Part shown: one piece after another, positions 9,858-17,865 of the stretch
Numbering within the stretch: the first letter of the stretch is position 1
Layout: each line of letters begins with the position of its first letter
Assembly: GCA_937958625.1 (NCBI GenBank)
Contig: CALGNO010000038.1
Location: forward strand, 1-50,197
From: an uncultured Neomegalonema sp.
Lineage (GTDB): Bacteria > Pseudomonadota > Alphaproteobacteria > Rhodobacterales > Rhodobacteraceae
Direction: 5' to 3'
DNA: 50,197 bases
Position numbers and translations under genes: made by a program
The notes under the pieces: generated by a model
The model's input: only the letters and a program-made list of their open reading frames with translations
Database searches by the model: none
Told to the model about the DNA's origin: nothing

Positions 9858-10681
9858 CCCCCTCAGAACTCAGCGCCTTGGCGGCATCGGGCGATCCGAT
9901 AGTGCGTATTCTGGTGACGGAAGTTCGCGGCTCTGCCCCGCGCGAGGCCGGGGCAAAGATGGTTGTGACCCCTCGCGGTATCGCGGGCACCATCGGCGGT
10001 GGCGGCCTCGAATACCAAGCCATCGAGCGCGCCCGCGCCCTCATCGCAGATGGCGCCGAAAAAGCCGAATTGGACGTAACCCTCGGGCCGGAGAGCGGCC
10101 AGTGTTGCGGCGGGCGGGTCCGGCTGTCACTCACTCTGTTCTCAGAAACCGACCGTGAAGCCGCGTTACGAAGGGCGCAGGCCGCCATCGACGCGCAGCC
10201 CCATGTCTATATCCTTGGCAGCGGCCATGTCGGGCGCGCCCTTGCCGACTTGTTCCAGCACTTGCCGTTTCGTACGATTCTCGTCGACCAACGCGCGGCG
10301 GAACTGGCGCGCTGCGCGGCCACGGTGGAAAAACGCCTCAGCGCCATTCCCGAGGCCGAAATCGCGAACGCCCCGCCGCGCAGCGCCTTCATCATCCTCA
10401 CCCACGATCACGGCCTCGACTTCCTGCTGACAGAAGCCGCGCTGTCGCGGGGAGACGCCGCCTATGTCGGCCTGATCGGGTCGGCGACAAAACGCGCCGT
10501 CTTCGAACGGTCCCAGCGCGGCAAGACGCAGACCGCCGCGCTAACCTGCCCCATCGGCGCGCCCGGGATCGACGACAAACGCCCGGAGATCATCGCCGCC
10601 CTCGTTCTGCCCGAGGTCATCACAGCCCTCGACACCCACCGCGCCACAGATTCGATCCTCGCCACGGGAACAAGCCCATGA
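9854..10681 (+). CDS. xdhC: Xanthine dehydrogenase accessory protein XdhC
   Basis: A 275-residue protein of the XdhC/CoxI family, which in Rhodobacter binds the molybdenum cofactor, promotes its sulfuration and hands it to the large subunit. It is not part of the finished enzyme. The N-terminal part has VRGSAPREAGAKMVV and GTIGGGGLEYQAI, then the QCCGG motif with two cysteines. The C-terminal part is a Rossmann-like domain starting HVYILGSGHVGRALADLF and ending with the LIGSATKRAVFE and CPIGAPGIDDKRPEIIAA motifs. It overlaps xdhB and guaD by 4 bp (ATGA at both junctions). Confidence 0.95.
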   Translation: MTPSELSALAASGDPIVRILVTEVRGSAPREAGAKMVVTPRGIAGTIGGGGLEYQAIERARALIADGAEKAELDVTLGPESGQCCGGRVRLSLTLFSETDREAALRRAQAAIDAQPHVYILGSGHVGRALADLFQHLPFRTILVDQRAAELARCAATVEKRLSAIPEAEIANAPPRSAFIILTHDHGLDFLLTEAALSRGDAAYVGLIGSATKRAVFERSQRGKTQTAALTCPIGAPGIDDKRPEIIAALVLPEVITALDTHRATDSILATGTSP

Positions 10682-11976
10682 CCCGAAGACTGCTGCGCGG
10701 ACGCATCCTCTCGTTCAACCGCGAGCCAGTCCATGCGGACGACACCGGCAGCTTCACCTATATCGAGGATGGCGGCGTGCTGATGTCCGGCGGCCTGATC
10801 GAGGCCATCGGTTCGTATGCCGAGATTGCCCGCGCCGCTGGCGAGGCGGAGATCACCGACCACCGCCCTCACCTGCTGATGCCCGGTTTCATCGACGCCC
10901 ATATCCACTTTCCACAAACTCAGGTCATCGCCAGCTGGGGCGCGCAGTTGATGGAATGGCTCAATACCTACACCTTCCCCGAAGAACGACGCTTTGCCGA
11001 TGAAACCCACGCGCAGGCCATGGCCGCGCAGTTCCTTGACCTGCTCACGGCCCATGGCACAACGACCGCCGCGGCGTTTTGCTCGGTCCACAAGACCTCC
11101 GCCGATGCGCTGTTCAGCGAGGCTGAGGCGCGCGGGATGCGCATGATTGCGGGCAAGGTTTTGATGGACCGCAACGCCCCCGATGGCCTGCTCGATACAC
11201 CCCAGAGCGGCTATGACGACACCAAGGCCCTTATCAAGCAATGGCACGGCAAAGGACGCGCGCTCTATGCGATTACCCCGCGCTTTGCGATCACCTCGAC
11301 GCCGGAACAGCTTGAGGCAGCGGGGGTGCTCGCGGCGGAGCATCCCGATTGCTACGTCCAGACGCATCTGTCGGAAAACCGCGAAGAGATTGATCTGACG
11401 CGTAAGCTGTATGCGGGCGCACGCGACTATCTCGACGTCTACGAGACCCAAGACCTGCTCGGCCCGCGTAGCCTGCTGGGCCACGCCATCCACCTTGATG
11501 CGCGAGAGATCGACGTGCTGGCCGAGACCGGTTCGCATCCCGTCTTTTGCCCGACCTCGAACCTCTTTCTCGGCAGCGGCCTGTTTGACGACGGCGGCTT
11601 ACGCGCGCGCGGTATCGCCAGCGGCATTGCGACGGATGTGGGGGCTGGCACTAGCTATTCGATGCTGCAAACCCTGAACGAGGGCTACAAGATCCTGCAA
11701 CTGCGCAACCAGAGCCTCGACCCCCTGCGCGCGTTCCACTGGATCACGCGCGGTAATGCGGCGGTGCTCGGGCTGGAGGATCGCATCGGCACGCTTGAGG
11801 CGGGAACCGAGGCCGATATTGTCGTGCTGAACGCCCGTGCCACCCCGGCCATGGCCCTGCGCATGGAACGTGCGGAGTCGTTGCGGGAGGAACTCTTTAT
11901 CCTGCAAATCATGGGCGATGACCGGTCGATTGCCGAGACTTACGTCAATGGACAGCCGGTCAAGACCCGGACGTAA
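10678..11976 (+). CDS. guaD: Guanine deaminase
   Basis: A 432-residue amidohydrolase-superfamily enzyme that deaminates guanine to xanthine and ammonia, feeding XdhAB upstream. Metal ligands and family motifs are visible: LLMPGFIDAHIHFPQTQV (the HxH pair), KVLMDRNAPDGL, YVQTHLSENREEI (metal His), LLGHAIHLD, and GIASGIATDVGAGTSYSMLQT (the catalytic Asp). Length and order fit GuaD. It is the last gene of the xdh operon. Its 3' end overlaps the convergent FAD oxidoreductase gene by 17 bp, so the two mRNAs are complementary at their ends. Confidence 0.95.
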   Translation: MTRRLLRGRILSFNREPVHADDTGSFTYIEDGGVLMSGGLIEAIGSYAEIARAAGEAEITDHRPHLLMPGFIDAHIHFPQTQVIASWGAQLMEWLNTYTFPEERRFADETHAQAMAAQFLDLLTAHGTTTAAAFCSVHKTSADALFSEAEARGMRMIAGKVLMDRNAPDGLLDTPQSGYDDTKALIKQWHGKGRALYAITPRFAITSTPEQLEAAGVLAAEHPDCYVQTHLSENREEIDLTRKLYAGARDYLDVYETQDLLGPRSLLGHAIHLDAREIDVLAETGSHPVFCPTSNLFLGSGLFDDGGLRARGIASGIATDVGAGTSYSMLQTLNEGYKILQLRNQSLDPLRAFHWITRGNAAVLGLEDRIGTLEAGTEADIVVLNARATPAMALRMERAESLREELFILQIMGDDRSIAETYVNGQPVKTRT

Positions 11977-13012
11977 TAGGCAGCCGCGCCACCGTCTCAG
12001 CCACCTTATGCGCCATGGCGAGACCGGTCTTGAACCCGCCCGTGGCCACCGTGACCCCCGCATGGGTCGGGTGCGGGCCGACAAGAAGGCGCTTATCCGC
12101 CGCCCGGGGCCGCAGCCGTGCCCAGCGTTCGATGACCTCTGCTCCCTCAAGCGCGGGGCAAATCGCCTCCGCTTTATCAATCAACGAGTCAAGCTGCGTG
12201 TCTGTCATGTCGGGATCCCCATACTCGCGCTCGCTCGTCGCGCCGACGGCGACATGAGTCTCGCCCCTCGGCACGATGTAAAGCCGGTCGCGATAGATCA
12301 GCGGCAGGTCACTCACGGCCTGTCCCGGCGCGAGGCGCAGGATCGCCGCCTGCCCCTTTTCGCCCCGCCCCGCCGGGGTTTCGTCATCGAGATCAGGCAG
12401 ATGCTCAAACGCCCCGGCCCCGTTCGCTAGCACGATATGCCGGGCGCGTATCCGCTCGCCATTATCGAACACCGCCGCGCCATCCTCCAATGCCGCAAGG
12501 CGATAGCCTGCCTCGATCCGCTCGACACTGCGCGCAAGCGCCGCCACATAGGCCCGCGCGTCAATCCGCGCGCTCAACCCGCACAGCGCCGCACCAAAGG
12601 GGGCGGCGTCGCGAGGCAGCCAGTCCTCGGACGGCGTCACCACCGACAGGGCCGCAACCCCGCGCCAATTGCTCGCCGCATCAACCGCGCGCGCTTGCCA
12701 TAGGGCGACATGATGTTCGCGGATCAGCGGGATCAGCCGACCGCAGCGGCGATACCCGATGTCGATGCTTGTCTCTGCCTCCAACCCTACGACCACGTCG
12801 GCGAGGGACGTCAATGCCTCGAACTGTGCTTGTTTCTTCTCGTTCCAGCGATCCGGCGAATGGGGCGCAAGCACACCAAGCGGCGTCGCACTGGCCCCCG
12901 CGCCCGGTCCAGCCGCGTCGACGACAACCACCTCTCGGCCAAGCCGCCTGATGGCCCGCGCAATGCTCAGACCAAAGACGCCTGCCCCGATGACGAGAGT
13001 ATCGCACTTCAT
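11960..13012 (-). CDS. FAD-dependent amine/amino-acid oxidoreductase (DAO family)
   Basis: A 350-residue flavoprotein of the DAO family (glycine oxidase ThiO / D-amino acid oxidase type). The FAD-binding Rossmann motif VIGAGVFGLSIARAIRR is at residues 7-23 with an acidic end of strand two (VVVVDAAGPG). The C-terminal GVTVATGGFKTGLAMAHKVAE is the typical second FAD contact. It should oxidise the C-N bond of an amine or amino acid; the substrate is not evident. A GAGGGCG Shine-Dalgarno supports ATG 13012. It lies 10 bp after the XRE-cupin regulator on the same strand, so the two are probably one transcript. That makes it a candidate partner of the neighbouring decarboxylase/ligase operon rather than of thiamine synthesis. 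Confidence 0.85.
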   Translation of the reverse strand: MKCDTLVIGAGVFGLSIARAIRRLGREVVVVDAAGPGAGASATPLGVLAPHSPDRWNEKKQAQFEALTSLADVVVGLEAETSIDIGYRRCGRLIPLIREHHVALWQARAVDAASNWRGVAALSVVTPSEDWLPRDAAPFGAALCGLSARIDARAYVAALARSVERIEAGYRLAALEDGAAVFDNGERIRARHIVLANGAGAFEHLPDLDDETPAGRGEKGQAAILRLAPGQAVSDLPLIYRDRLYIVPRGETHVAVGATSEREYGDPDMTDTQLDSLIDKAEAICPALEGAEVIERWARLRPRAADKRLLVGPHPTHAGVTVATGGFKTGLAMAHKVAETVARLPITSGS

Positions 13013-13022
13013 CGCCGCGCCC

Positions 13023-13589
13023 TCAGAAGGACGGCGGGGTGCAGGCGCTGACGATCACGCAATCGACTTTGCCCGTATTGCGAAACCGATGCGGCAGCCT
13101 GCTGTCGAACAGATAGGCATCCCCCGGCTTCAACTGCCGGGTTTCGCCGTCGACGGTGATGTCGATACAGCCCTCGATCACCAGCCCCGCCTCCTCGCCC
13201 GGATGGCTATAGGCCGTCTCGCCCGTATCGGCACCGGGGCGATAGCGTTCGTGCAACATCTGGATGCTGTGCGCCGAGGCATCGCCGACCTGGCGCAGGG
13301 AAATCAGAGGCCCGTCCTTGCCATCGGCATCCGGGGTCAGGTCGATCAACTCGTCGGCGGTAAAGAATAACTGTGCGGCAACGGAATCATCCTCGGCGAA
13401 AAATTCCGACAGGGACATCGGAATACCGTCGAGGATCTTTTTCAGCGACGCAATAGAGGGGCTTGTCGAATCCTGTTCGGCCATCGAGATCGTGCCATTG
13501 GTCACGCCGCTGCGCGTGGCGAGGGCACGCTGAGACAGGCCCCGCGCTTCACGCACCGCGCGTAGCCGGCTACCAACGCTGAATTCCAT
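13023..13589 (-). CDS. XRE-type transcriptional regulator with C-terminal cupin domain
   Basis: About 188 residues. Residues 5-62 form an XRE helix-turn-helix (SRLRAVREARGLSQRALATR, then GVTNGTISMAEQ). Residues about 110-183 form a small cupin (YSHPGEEAGLVIEGCIDITV and LKPGDAYLFDSRLPHRF) likely to sense a small ligand. This HTH plus cupin_2 design is common in regulators of amine, amino-acid and polyamine catabolism, such as PuuR. I chose ATG 13589; a GTG directly upstream (13592) is also possible. It probably controls itself, the FAD oxidoreductase behind it and the divergent TRAP operon. A GTTTA-N6-TAAAC dyad lies 23 bp upstream of its start. Confidence 0.9.
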   Translation of the reverse strand: MEFSVGSRLRAVREARGLSQRALATRSGVTNGTISMAEQDSTSPSIASLKKILDGIPMSLSEFFAEDDSVAAQLFFTADELIDLTPDADGKDGPLISLRQVGDASAHSIQMLHERYRPGADTGETAYSHPGEEAGLVIEGCIDITVDGETRQLKPGDAYLFDSRLPHRFRNTGKVDCVIVSACTPPSF

Positions 13590-13611
13590 CACACATCCCG
13601 TCTGACAATAC

Positions 13612-13627
13612 GTTTATTATTCTAAAC
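13612..13627. promoter_or_regulatory. Inverted repeat GTTTA-N6-TAAAC upstream of the XRE regulator
   Basis: A perfect 5-bp dyad with a 6-bp AT-rich spacer lies 23 bp before the regulator start. On the minus strand it overlaps TAGAAT/TAATAA sequences that could serve as a -10 element. The position fits an autoregulatory operator; this is inferred from symmetry and place only. Confidence 0.35.
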
Positions 13628-13722
13628 ATTGTTTTACACGCCGCGCAAATCCAGCCTGACGCACAACGCCGAATAGACGAGAATTTCGGCCTCGAAAGTT
13701 AACCAATGATGAATCTTGTTGC

Positions 13723-13738
13723 GTTCATCCGTATGACG
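13723..13738. promoter_or_regulatory. Dyad 1: GTTCAT-N4-ATGACG (imperfect)
   Basis: GTTCAT at 13723-13728, a 4-bp spacer, then ATGACG. It matches the perfect dyad at 13763-13778 except for one missing A in the right arm, and starts exactly 40 bp before it. Likely one of a pair of operator half-turn-phased sites for a dimeric regulator of the TRAP operon (inference). Confidence 0.4.
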
Positions 13739-13762
13739 CGTTTACGCTTTTATGGGAGTCTT

Positions 13763-13778
13763 GTTCATTTTTATGAAC
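13763..13778. promoter_or_regulatory. Dyad 2: GTTCAT-TTTT-ATGAAC (perfect)
   Basis: A perfect 6-bp inverted repeat with a TTTT spacer, about 190 bp before the TAXI binding-protein gene. It is the second copy of the GTTCAT-N4-ATGA pattern. The obvious candidate binder is the XRE-cupin regulator encoded next door, but an unlinked regulator is possible. Confidence 0.45.
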
Positions 13779-13965
13779 GATGTCTCTTATTGCACGCGTT
13801 AGAAGGGAACCCTCAACATCGACTGCAACAATACCACAACTGAAGACCACCCGCGACTTGCCAGGGCAATGACCAAACCAGGTCGCCCGGCGCGTCGCGT
13901 GGAAAACTTGGGAAACGGCCAGCCACCGCGTGCTGGAAAATGACAAAACATTAGGAGACTACTCA

Positions 13966-14925
13966 ATGAAATCATGGAAAACGCTCGCCTCTGCGGCCAT
14001 CAGTTCGATGGCGATGATGGCTCCGTCATTGGCAGCGGAAAAGTTCATCACCATCGGCACCGGCGGCCAAACCGGCGTTTACTTCGTCGTCGGCCAGTCG
14101 ATCTGCAAGCTGGTCAACCGCGCCTCGAAAGACATCAAGTGCACCGCGCCCTCGACCGGTGGGTCGATCGCCAACATCAACGCTATCAAGGCGGGCGACA
14201 TGGATATGGGCGTCGCCCAGTCCGACTGGCAGTATCACGCCTATAATGGCTCGTCGAAATTCGAGGGCGACAAGTTCGACAAGCTGCGCGCAGTCTTTTC
14301 GGTCCATGGCGAGCCGTTCACCGTCATCGCGCGCCAGGACGCGGACATCTCGAACTTCGACGACCTCAAGGACAAGCGGGTCAATGTCGGCAACCCCGGT
14401 TCGGGTCAGCTTGCAACGATGGAAGTGCTGCTCGAAGCCAAGGGCTGGTCGATGGACGATTTCGCCCTTGCATCCGAGTTGAAGCCCGCAGAACAGGCCG
14501 CCGCTCTCGGCGATAACAAGGTCGATGCCATCGTCTATACGGTAGGCCACCCGAACGGTTCGATTCAGGAAGCAACGACGACGACCGAGGCAAATATCGT
14601 CACCGTCGACGGTGATGCTGTCAAAGGATTGATCGACGACAACCCGTTCTATGCCGAGGCGACGATTCCCGGCGGGATGTACACCGGGACCGATGACGAC
14701 GTGAAGACCTTCGGGGTGAAGGCAACCTTCGTCAGCTCGTCCGACGTGGATGATGAAGTGATTTACGAGGTCGTGAAAGCGGTCTTCGAAAACTTCGACC
14801 GCTTCCGCAAGCTGCATCCCGCGTTCGCCAATCTCAAAGAAGAAGAGATGATCGCAGCCGGTCTCTCCGCGCCGCTGCATGACGGTGCCGCCAAGTACTA
14901 CAAGGAAAAAGGCTGGATGGAATAA
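13966..14925 (+). CDS. TAXI-family TRAP transporter substrate-binding protein
   Basis: A 319-residue periplasmic binding protein. The first 23 residues are a signal peptide (basic start, hydrophobic core, SLAAEK cleavage region). The mature protein has the TAXI-family signature: ITIGTGGQTGVYFVVGQSIC, then APSTGGSIANINAIKAGDMD and MGVAQSDWQYHA. TAXI proteins known to date bind glutamate/glutamine or other amino or organic acids; the ligand here is unknown. ATG 13966 follows TAGGAGA by 7 bp; an in-frame GTG at 13930 is less likely because it would place residues before the signal peptide. The fused permease follows, making a complete TRAP system at the head of the decarboxylase/ligase operon. 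Confidence 0.93.
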   Translation: MKSWKTLASAAISSMAMMAPSLAAEKFITIGTGGQTGVYFVVGQSICKLVNRASKDIKCTAPSTGGSIANINAIKAGDMDMGVAQSDWQYHAYNGSSKFEGDKFDKLRAVFSVHGEPFTVIARQDADISNFDDLKDKRVNVGNPGSGQLATMEVLLEAKGWSMDDFALASELKPAEQAAALGDNKVDAIVYTVGHPNGSIQEATTTTEANIVTVDGDAVKGLIDDNPFYAEATIPGGMYTGTDDDVKTFGVKATFVSSSDVDDEVIYEVVKAVFENFDRFRKLHPAFANLKEEEMIAAGLSAPLHDGAAKYYKEKGWME

Positions 14926-14947
14926 TCCTGCTCGATAAAGACCGCGC

Positions 14948-14965
14948 GGGGCATTGCGGTGCCCC
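14948..14965 (+). other. Intercistronic hairpin between TAXI binding protein and permease
   Basis: GGGGCA at 14948-14953 and TGCCCC at 14960-14965 form a perfect 6-bp stem with a 6-nt loop in the 114-bp gap between the binding-protein and permease genes. There is no T-tract, so it is better read as an mRNA-stabilising or attenuating structure that keeps the binding protein in excess over the permease, as is common in binding-protein transporters. Confidence 0.4.
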
Positions 14966-15039
14966 ACGCCACGCCGAGGGACAACGATAACATCAGAAAT
15001 TTCCGGGGAGCGCGTGGTCTTTGACCCGTGTGAAATGCG

Positions 15040-17826
15040 ATGGCGGAGAACGATCGGGACGACCAGTTCGAGGCAGCGGCGGTCGAGAATGAAGCGGCGG
15101 GTCGAGGCCCCAAGAGCCAGGCGGAACTCGACGAACTCGTCGCGTCAGTCGATACCGGCGCACGATCTCCGGCGGGCGGGGTCAGTACCCTGCTGTTCAT
15201 CGTCGCCGTTTCGTGGTCGTTGTTCCAACTCTGGATCGCCTCGCCCATCCCGTTCATGGTCAACTTCGGCGTCTTCAACGACACCGAGGCCCGCTCGTTC
15301 CACCTCGCCTTCGCCCTCTTCCTCGCCTTTGCGGGCTATCCCGCAGCCCGCACGCCGGTACAGCTGATCCTCGGGATTGGCGTGCCGATCATCCTGTGTT
15401 TCCTCTTTATGGTCGGGGCGAAGGATGGCATCGCGACCTGGTGGATTCCGCTGATCGGCGCCGCCATGATAGGGGCCATCCTGCTCGGTTCGCCCAAGAA
15501 CTGGATTCCGCCTTGGGAGTGGGCGCTGGCAATCCTCGGCGCTCTGACGGCGCTCTATCTTTACATCTTCTATGACCAGATTTCAGACCGGGTCGGTGCG
15601 CCGATCATGCAGGATTTCGTGGTTGCCGTGATCGGTATTCTGATCTTGCTGGAGGCAACGAGACGAACGCTGGGGCCAGCCCTGACCATCATCGCGTCGA
15701 TCTTTCTGATCTACACATTCCTCGGGCCAAACATGCCCGACATCATCGCCCACAAGGGCAACTCGCTGTCCGAAGTCGTCAATCACCAGTGGATCACCAC
15801 CGAAGGCGTCTTTGGCATCGCACTCGGCGTCTCGACGTCGTTCGTGTTCCTGTTCGTGCTGTTCGGATCGCTGCTGGATAAGGCGGGCGCAGGCAACTAC
15901 TTCATCCAGGTCGCGTTCTCGCTGATGGGCCACCTGCGCGGCGGACCGGCCAAGGCCGCCGTCGTCGCCTCGGCCATGACCGGTCTGATCTCCGGCTCGT
16001 CCATCGCAAACGTCGTCACCACGGGTACCTTCACCATCCCGCTGATGAAGCGTGTCGGTTTCAGCTCGGAAAAAGCCGGCGCGGTCGAGGTCGCGTCCTC
16101 GGTTAACGGCCAGATCATGCCGCCCGTCATGGGGGCCGCCGCGTTCCTGATGGTCGAGTATGTCGGCATCCCCTATTTCGACGTCGTCAAGCACGCCTTT
16201 GTGCCTGCGATCATCTCGTATATCGCGCTGGTCTACATCGTTCATCTGGAGGCCTGCAAAGCCGGTTTCGAGGGGTTGCCCCGTGCCTACGTGCCCAAGC
16301 CCTGGATGCAATGGTTGATCGGCGTCGCCTTCGGCATCGCCTGCATCTGCGCGCTGTCGTTTGCGGTCTATTACGGCATGGGATGGATACGCCCCGCCTT
16401 CCCGGAAACCGCCGGATACATCATCTTCGGGATGCTGATCGTCGCGTATCTCGGCCTGCTTTGGGCATCCTCACGCGAAGAACCCCTGCGCCAGAGCGAC
16501 CCGAACGAACCCATCGAGTCGCTTCCCTTGCCCGGCCCGACCGTGCGGGCAGGGCTTCACTTTCTGCTGCCGGTCATCGTGCTGGTCTGGGCATTGATGG
16601 TGGACCGCCTTTCGCCGGGTCTGTCGGCATTCTGGGCCTCGGCCTTCATGATCTTCATCCTGCTGACCCAGCGCCCGCTGATCGCGATTTTCCGGGGCGC
16701 AGGACAGCTCGGCCACGCGCTCAAGATGGGTGTCGTCGATCTGTTCGAGGGGCTGGTCGCCGGGGCGCGCAATATGATCGGCATCGGCATCGCCACGGCG
16801 ACCGCCGGTATCATCGTCGGCGCGGTCAGTCAGACCGGTGTCGGTTCGTCCCTCGCCGATGTGGTCGAGGTGATCTCCGGCGGCAATCTGATGGCCATCC
16901 TGCTGCTGACTGCTGTGTTGTCGCTGATCCTCGGCATGGGCCTGCCGACCACCGCAAACTATATTGTCGTGTCCGCCCTGCTCGCGCCGGTCATCGTGAC
17001 GCTGGGCCAGCAAAACGGCCTGATCGTGCCGCTGATCGCGGTTCACCTGTTCGTCTTTTACTTCGGCATCATGGCCGATGTGACGCCGCCCGTGGGCCTC
17101 GCCTCCTTCGCCGCCGCTGCCGTATCGGGCGGTGATCCAATCAAGACCGGCGTGGTCGCGTTCTTCTACAGCCTGCGCACCGCCGCCCTGCCGTTCCTGT
17201 TCATCTTCAATACCGAGCTGTTGTTGATCGACGTGACATGGGCACAGGGTATTCTCGTCTTCATTGTCGCAACCCTCGCGATGCTGCTGTTCGCAGCCGC
17301 AACCCAGGGCTGGTTCCTGACCAAGAACCGCATCTGGGAGTCGCTGGCCCTCTTGCTGGTTGCGTTCACGCTGTTCCGCCCCGGCTTTTGGATGGACATG
17401 GTGTTCCCGCCCTATCTGGAGCGCGAGCCATCGGCCATTATCGAGGCCGCCGCCGCAACGCCCGTGGGCGAGGCCATGCGCCTGCGCGTAGCGGGCCAGA
17501 ACGACTTCGGCGATCCCATCGAGTTCGTGGCCCAAGTCACGATTGCCAAGGACGGCACCGGCGAAGAGAAGCTGGCCGAGGCGGGCCTGACCCTGCTCGA
17601 CAATGACGGCAAGACCGTCATCGACGATGTCGCCTTCAACTCCGCCGCCCAGAGCGCCGGTCTCGATTGGGATCAGGAAGTGCTGAGTGTTCAACAGCCT
17701 CAATCAACGCCGACGAAGTATCTGATGTTCATTCCGGCACTCTTGCTGCTGTGGCTGATCGTCTGGCTGCAAAAGGGCCGCGCCGCATCGGCTGCCCCTC
17801 CGGCAAACCGAGAGGTTGCCGCCTGA
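15040..17826 (+). CDS. TRAP transporter fused permease (TAXI-associated, 4TM-12TM) with C-terminal DUF3394
   Basis: A 928-residue inner-membrane protein that fuses the small (DctQ-like) and large (DctM-like) TRAP subunits, as is usual for TAXI systems. The N-terminal 55 residues are acidic and cytoplasmic-looking, then come many membrane segments. Conserved DctM parts include GLISGSSIANVVTTGTFTIP, VNGQIMPPVMGAAAF and ILGMGLPTTANYIV. The last roughly 130 residues form a soluble DUF3394-like domain between two late membrane segments. It should use the sodium gradient to import the ligand of the preceding binding protein. The decarboxylase starts 39 bp downstream with no terminator, so uptake and metabolism look co-transcribed. 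No strong Shine-Dalgarno is seen before ATG 15040. Confidence 0.93.
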   Translation: MAENDRDDQFEAAAVENEAAGRGPKSQAELDELVASVDTGARSPAGGVSTLLFIVAVSWSLFQLWIASPIPFMVNFGVFNDTEARSFHLAFALFLAFAGYPAARTPVQLILGIGVPIILCFLFMVGAKDGIATWWIPLIGAAMIGAILLGSPKNWIPPWEWALAILGALTALYLYIFYDQISDRVGAPIMQDFVVAVIGILILLEATRRTLGPALTIIASIFLIYTFLGPNMPDIIAHKGNSLSEVVNHQWITTEGVFGIALGVSTSFVFLFVLFGSLLDKAGAGNYFIQVAFSLMGHLRGGPAKAAVVASAMTGLISGSSIANVVTTGTFTIPLMKRVGFSSEKAGAVEVASSVNGQIMPPVMGAAAFLMVEYVGIPYFDVVKHAFVPAIISYIALVYIVHLEACKAGFEGLPRAYVPKPWMQWLIGVAFGIACICALSFAVYYGMGWIRPAFPETAGYIIFGMLIVAYLGLLWASSREEPLRQSDPNEPIESLPLPGPTVRAGLHFLLPVIVLVWALMVDRLSPGLSAFWASAFMIFILLTQRPLIAIFRGAGQLGHALKMGVVDLFEGLVAGARNMIGIGIATATAGIIVGAVSQTGVGSSLADVVEVISGGNLMAILLLTAVLSLILGMGLPTTANYIVVSALLAPVIVTLGQQNGLIVPLIAVHLFVFYFGIMADVTPPVGLASFAAAAVSGGDPIKTGVVAFFYSLRTAALPFLFIFNTELLLIDVTWAQGILVFIVATLAMLLFAAATQGWFLTKNRIWESLALLLVAFTLFRPGFWMDMVFPPYLEREPSAIIEAAAATPVGEAMRLRVAGQNDFGDPIEFVAQVTIAKDGTGEEKLAEAGLTLLDNDGKTVIDDVAFNSAAQSAGLDWDQEVLSVQQPQSTPTKYLMFIPALLLLWLIVWLQKGRAASAAPPANREVAA

Positions 17827-17865
17827 ACACCGCGCCACAGGTCATAGCGCCGGAGGATCGAATAG

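Larger units (their letters stand above)
13590..13965. promoter_or_regulatory. 376-bp divergent control region between regulator and TAXI-TRAP operon
   Basis: This is the longest stretch without a gene in the window and is more AT-rich than the genes around it. It separates two divergent operons and holds three inverted repeats, listed separately: GTTTA-N6-TAAAC near the regulator and two GTTCAT-N4-ATGA dyads 40 bp apart towards the TRAP operon. A TAGGAGA Shine-Dalgarno lies at 13952-13958. Short reading frames in it have no coding look. Confidence 0.6.

Noticed and set aside
13725-13946. A 73-codon frame in the control region upstream of the TAXI gene
   Set aside because: No ribosome binding site or domain; the region holds dyads and is better read as regulatory.
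16471-17703. A 410-codon open frame on the minus strand
   Set aside because: Antisense to the TAXI permease; composition is typical of a reverse-strand shadow of a membrane protein gene.
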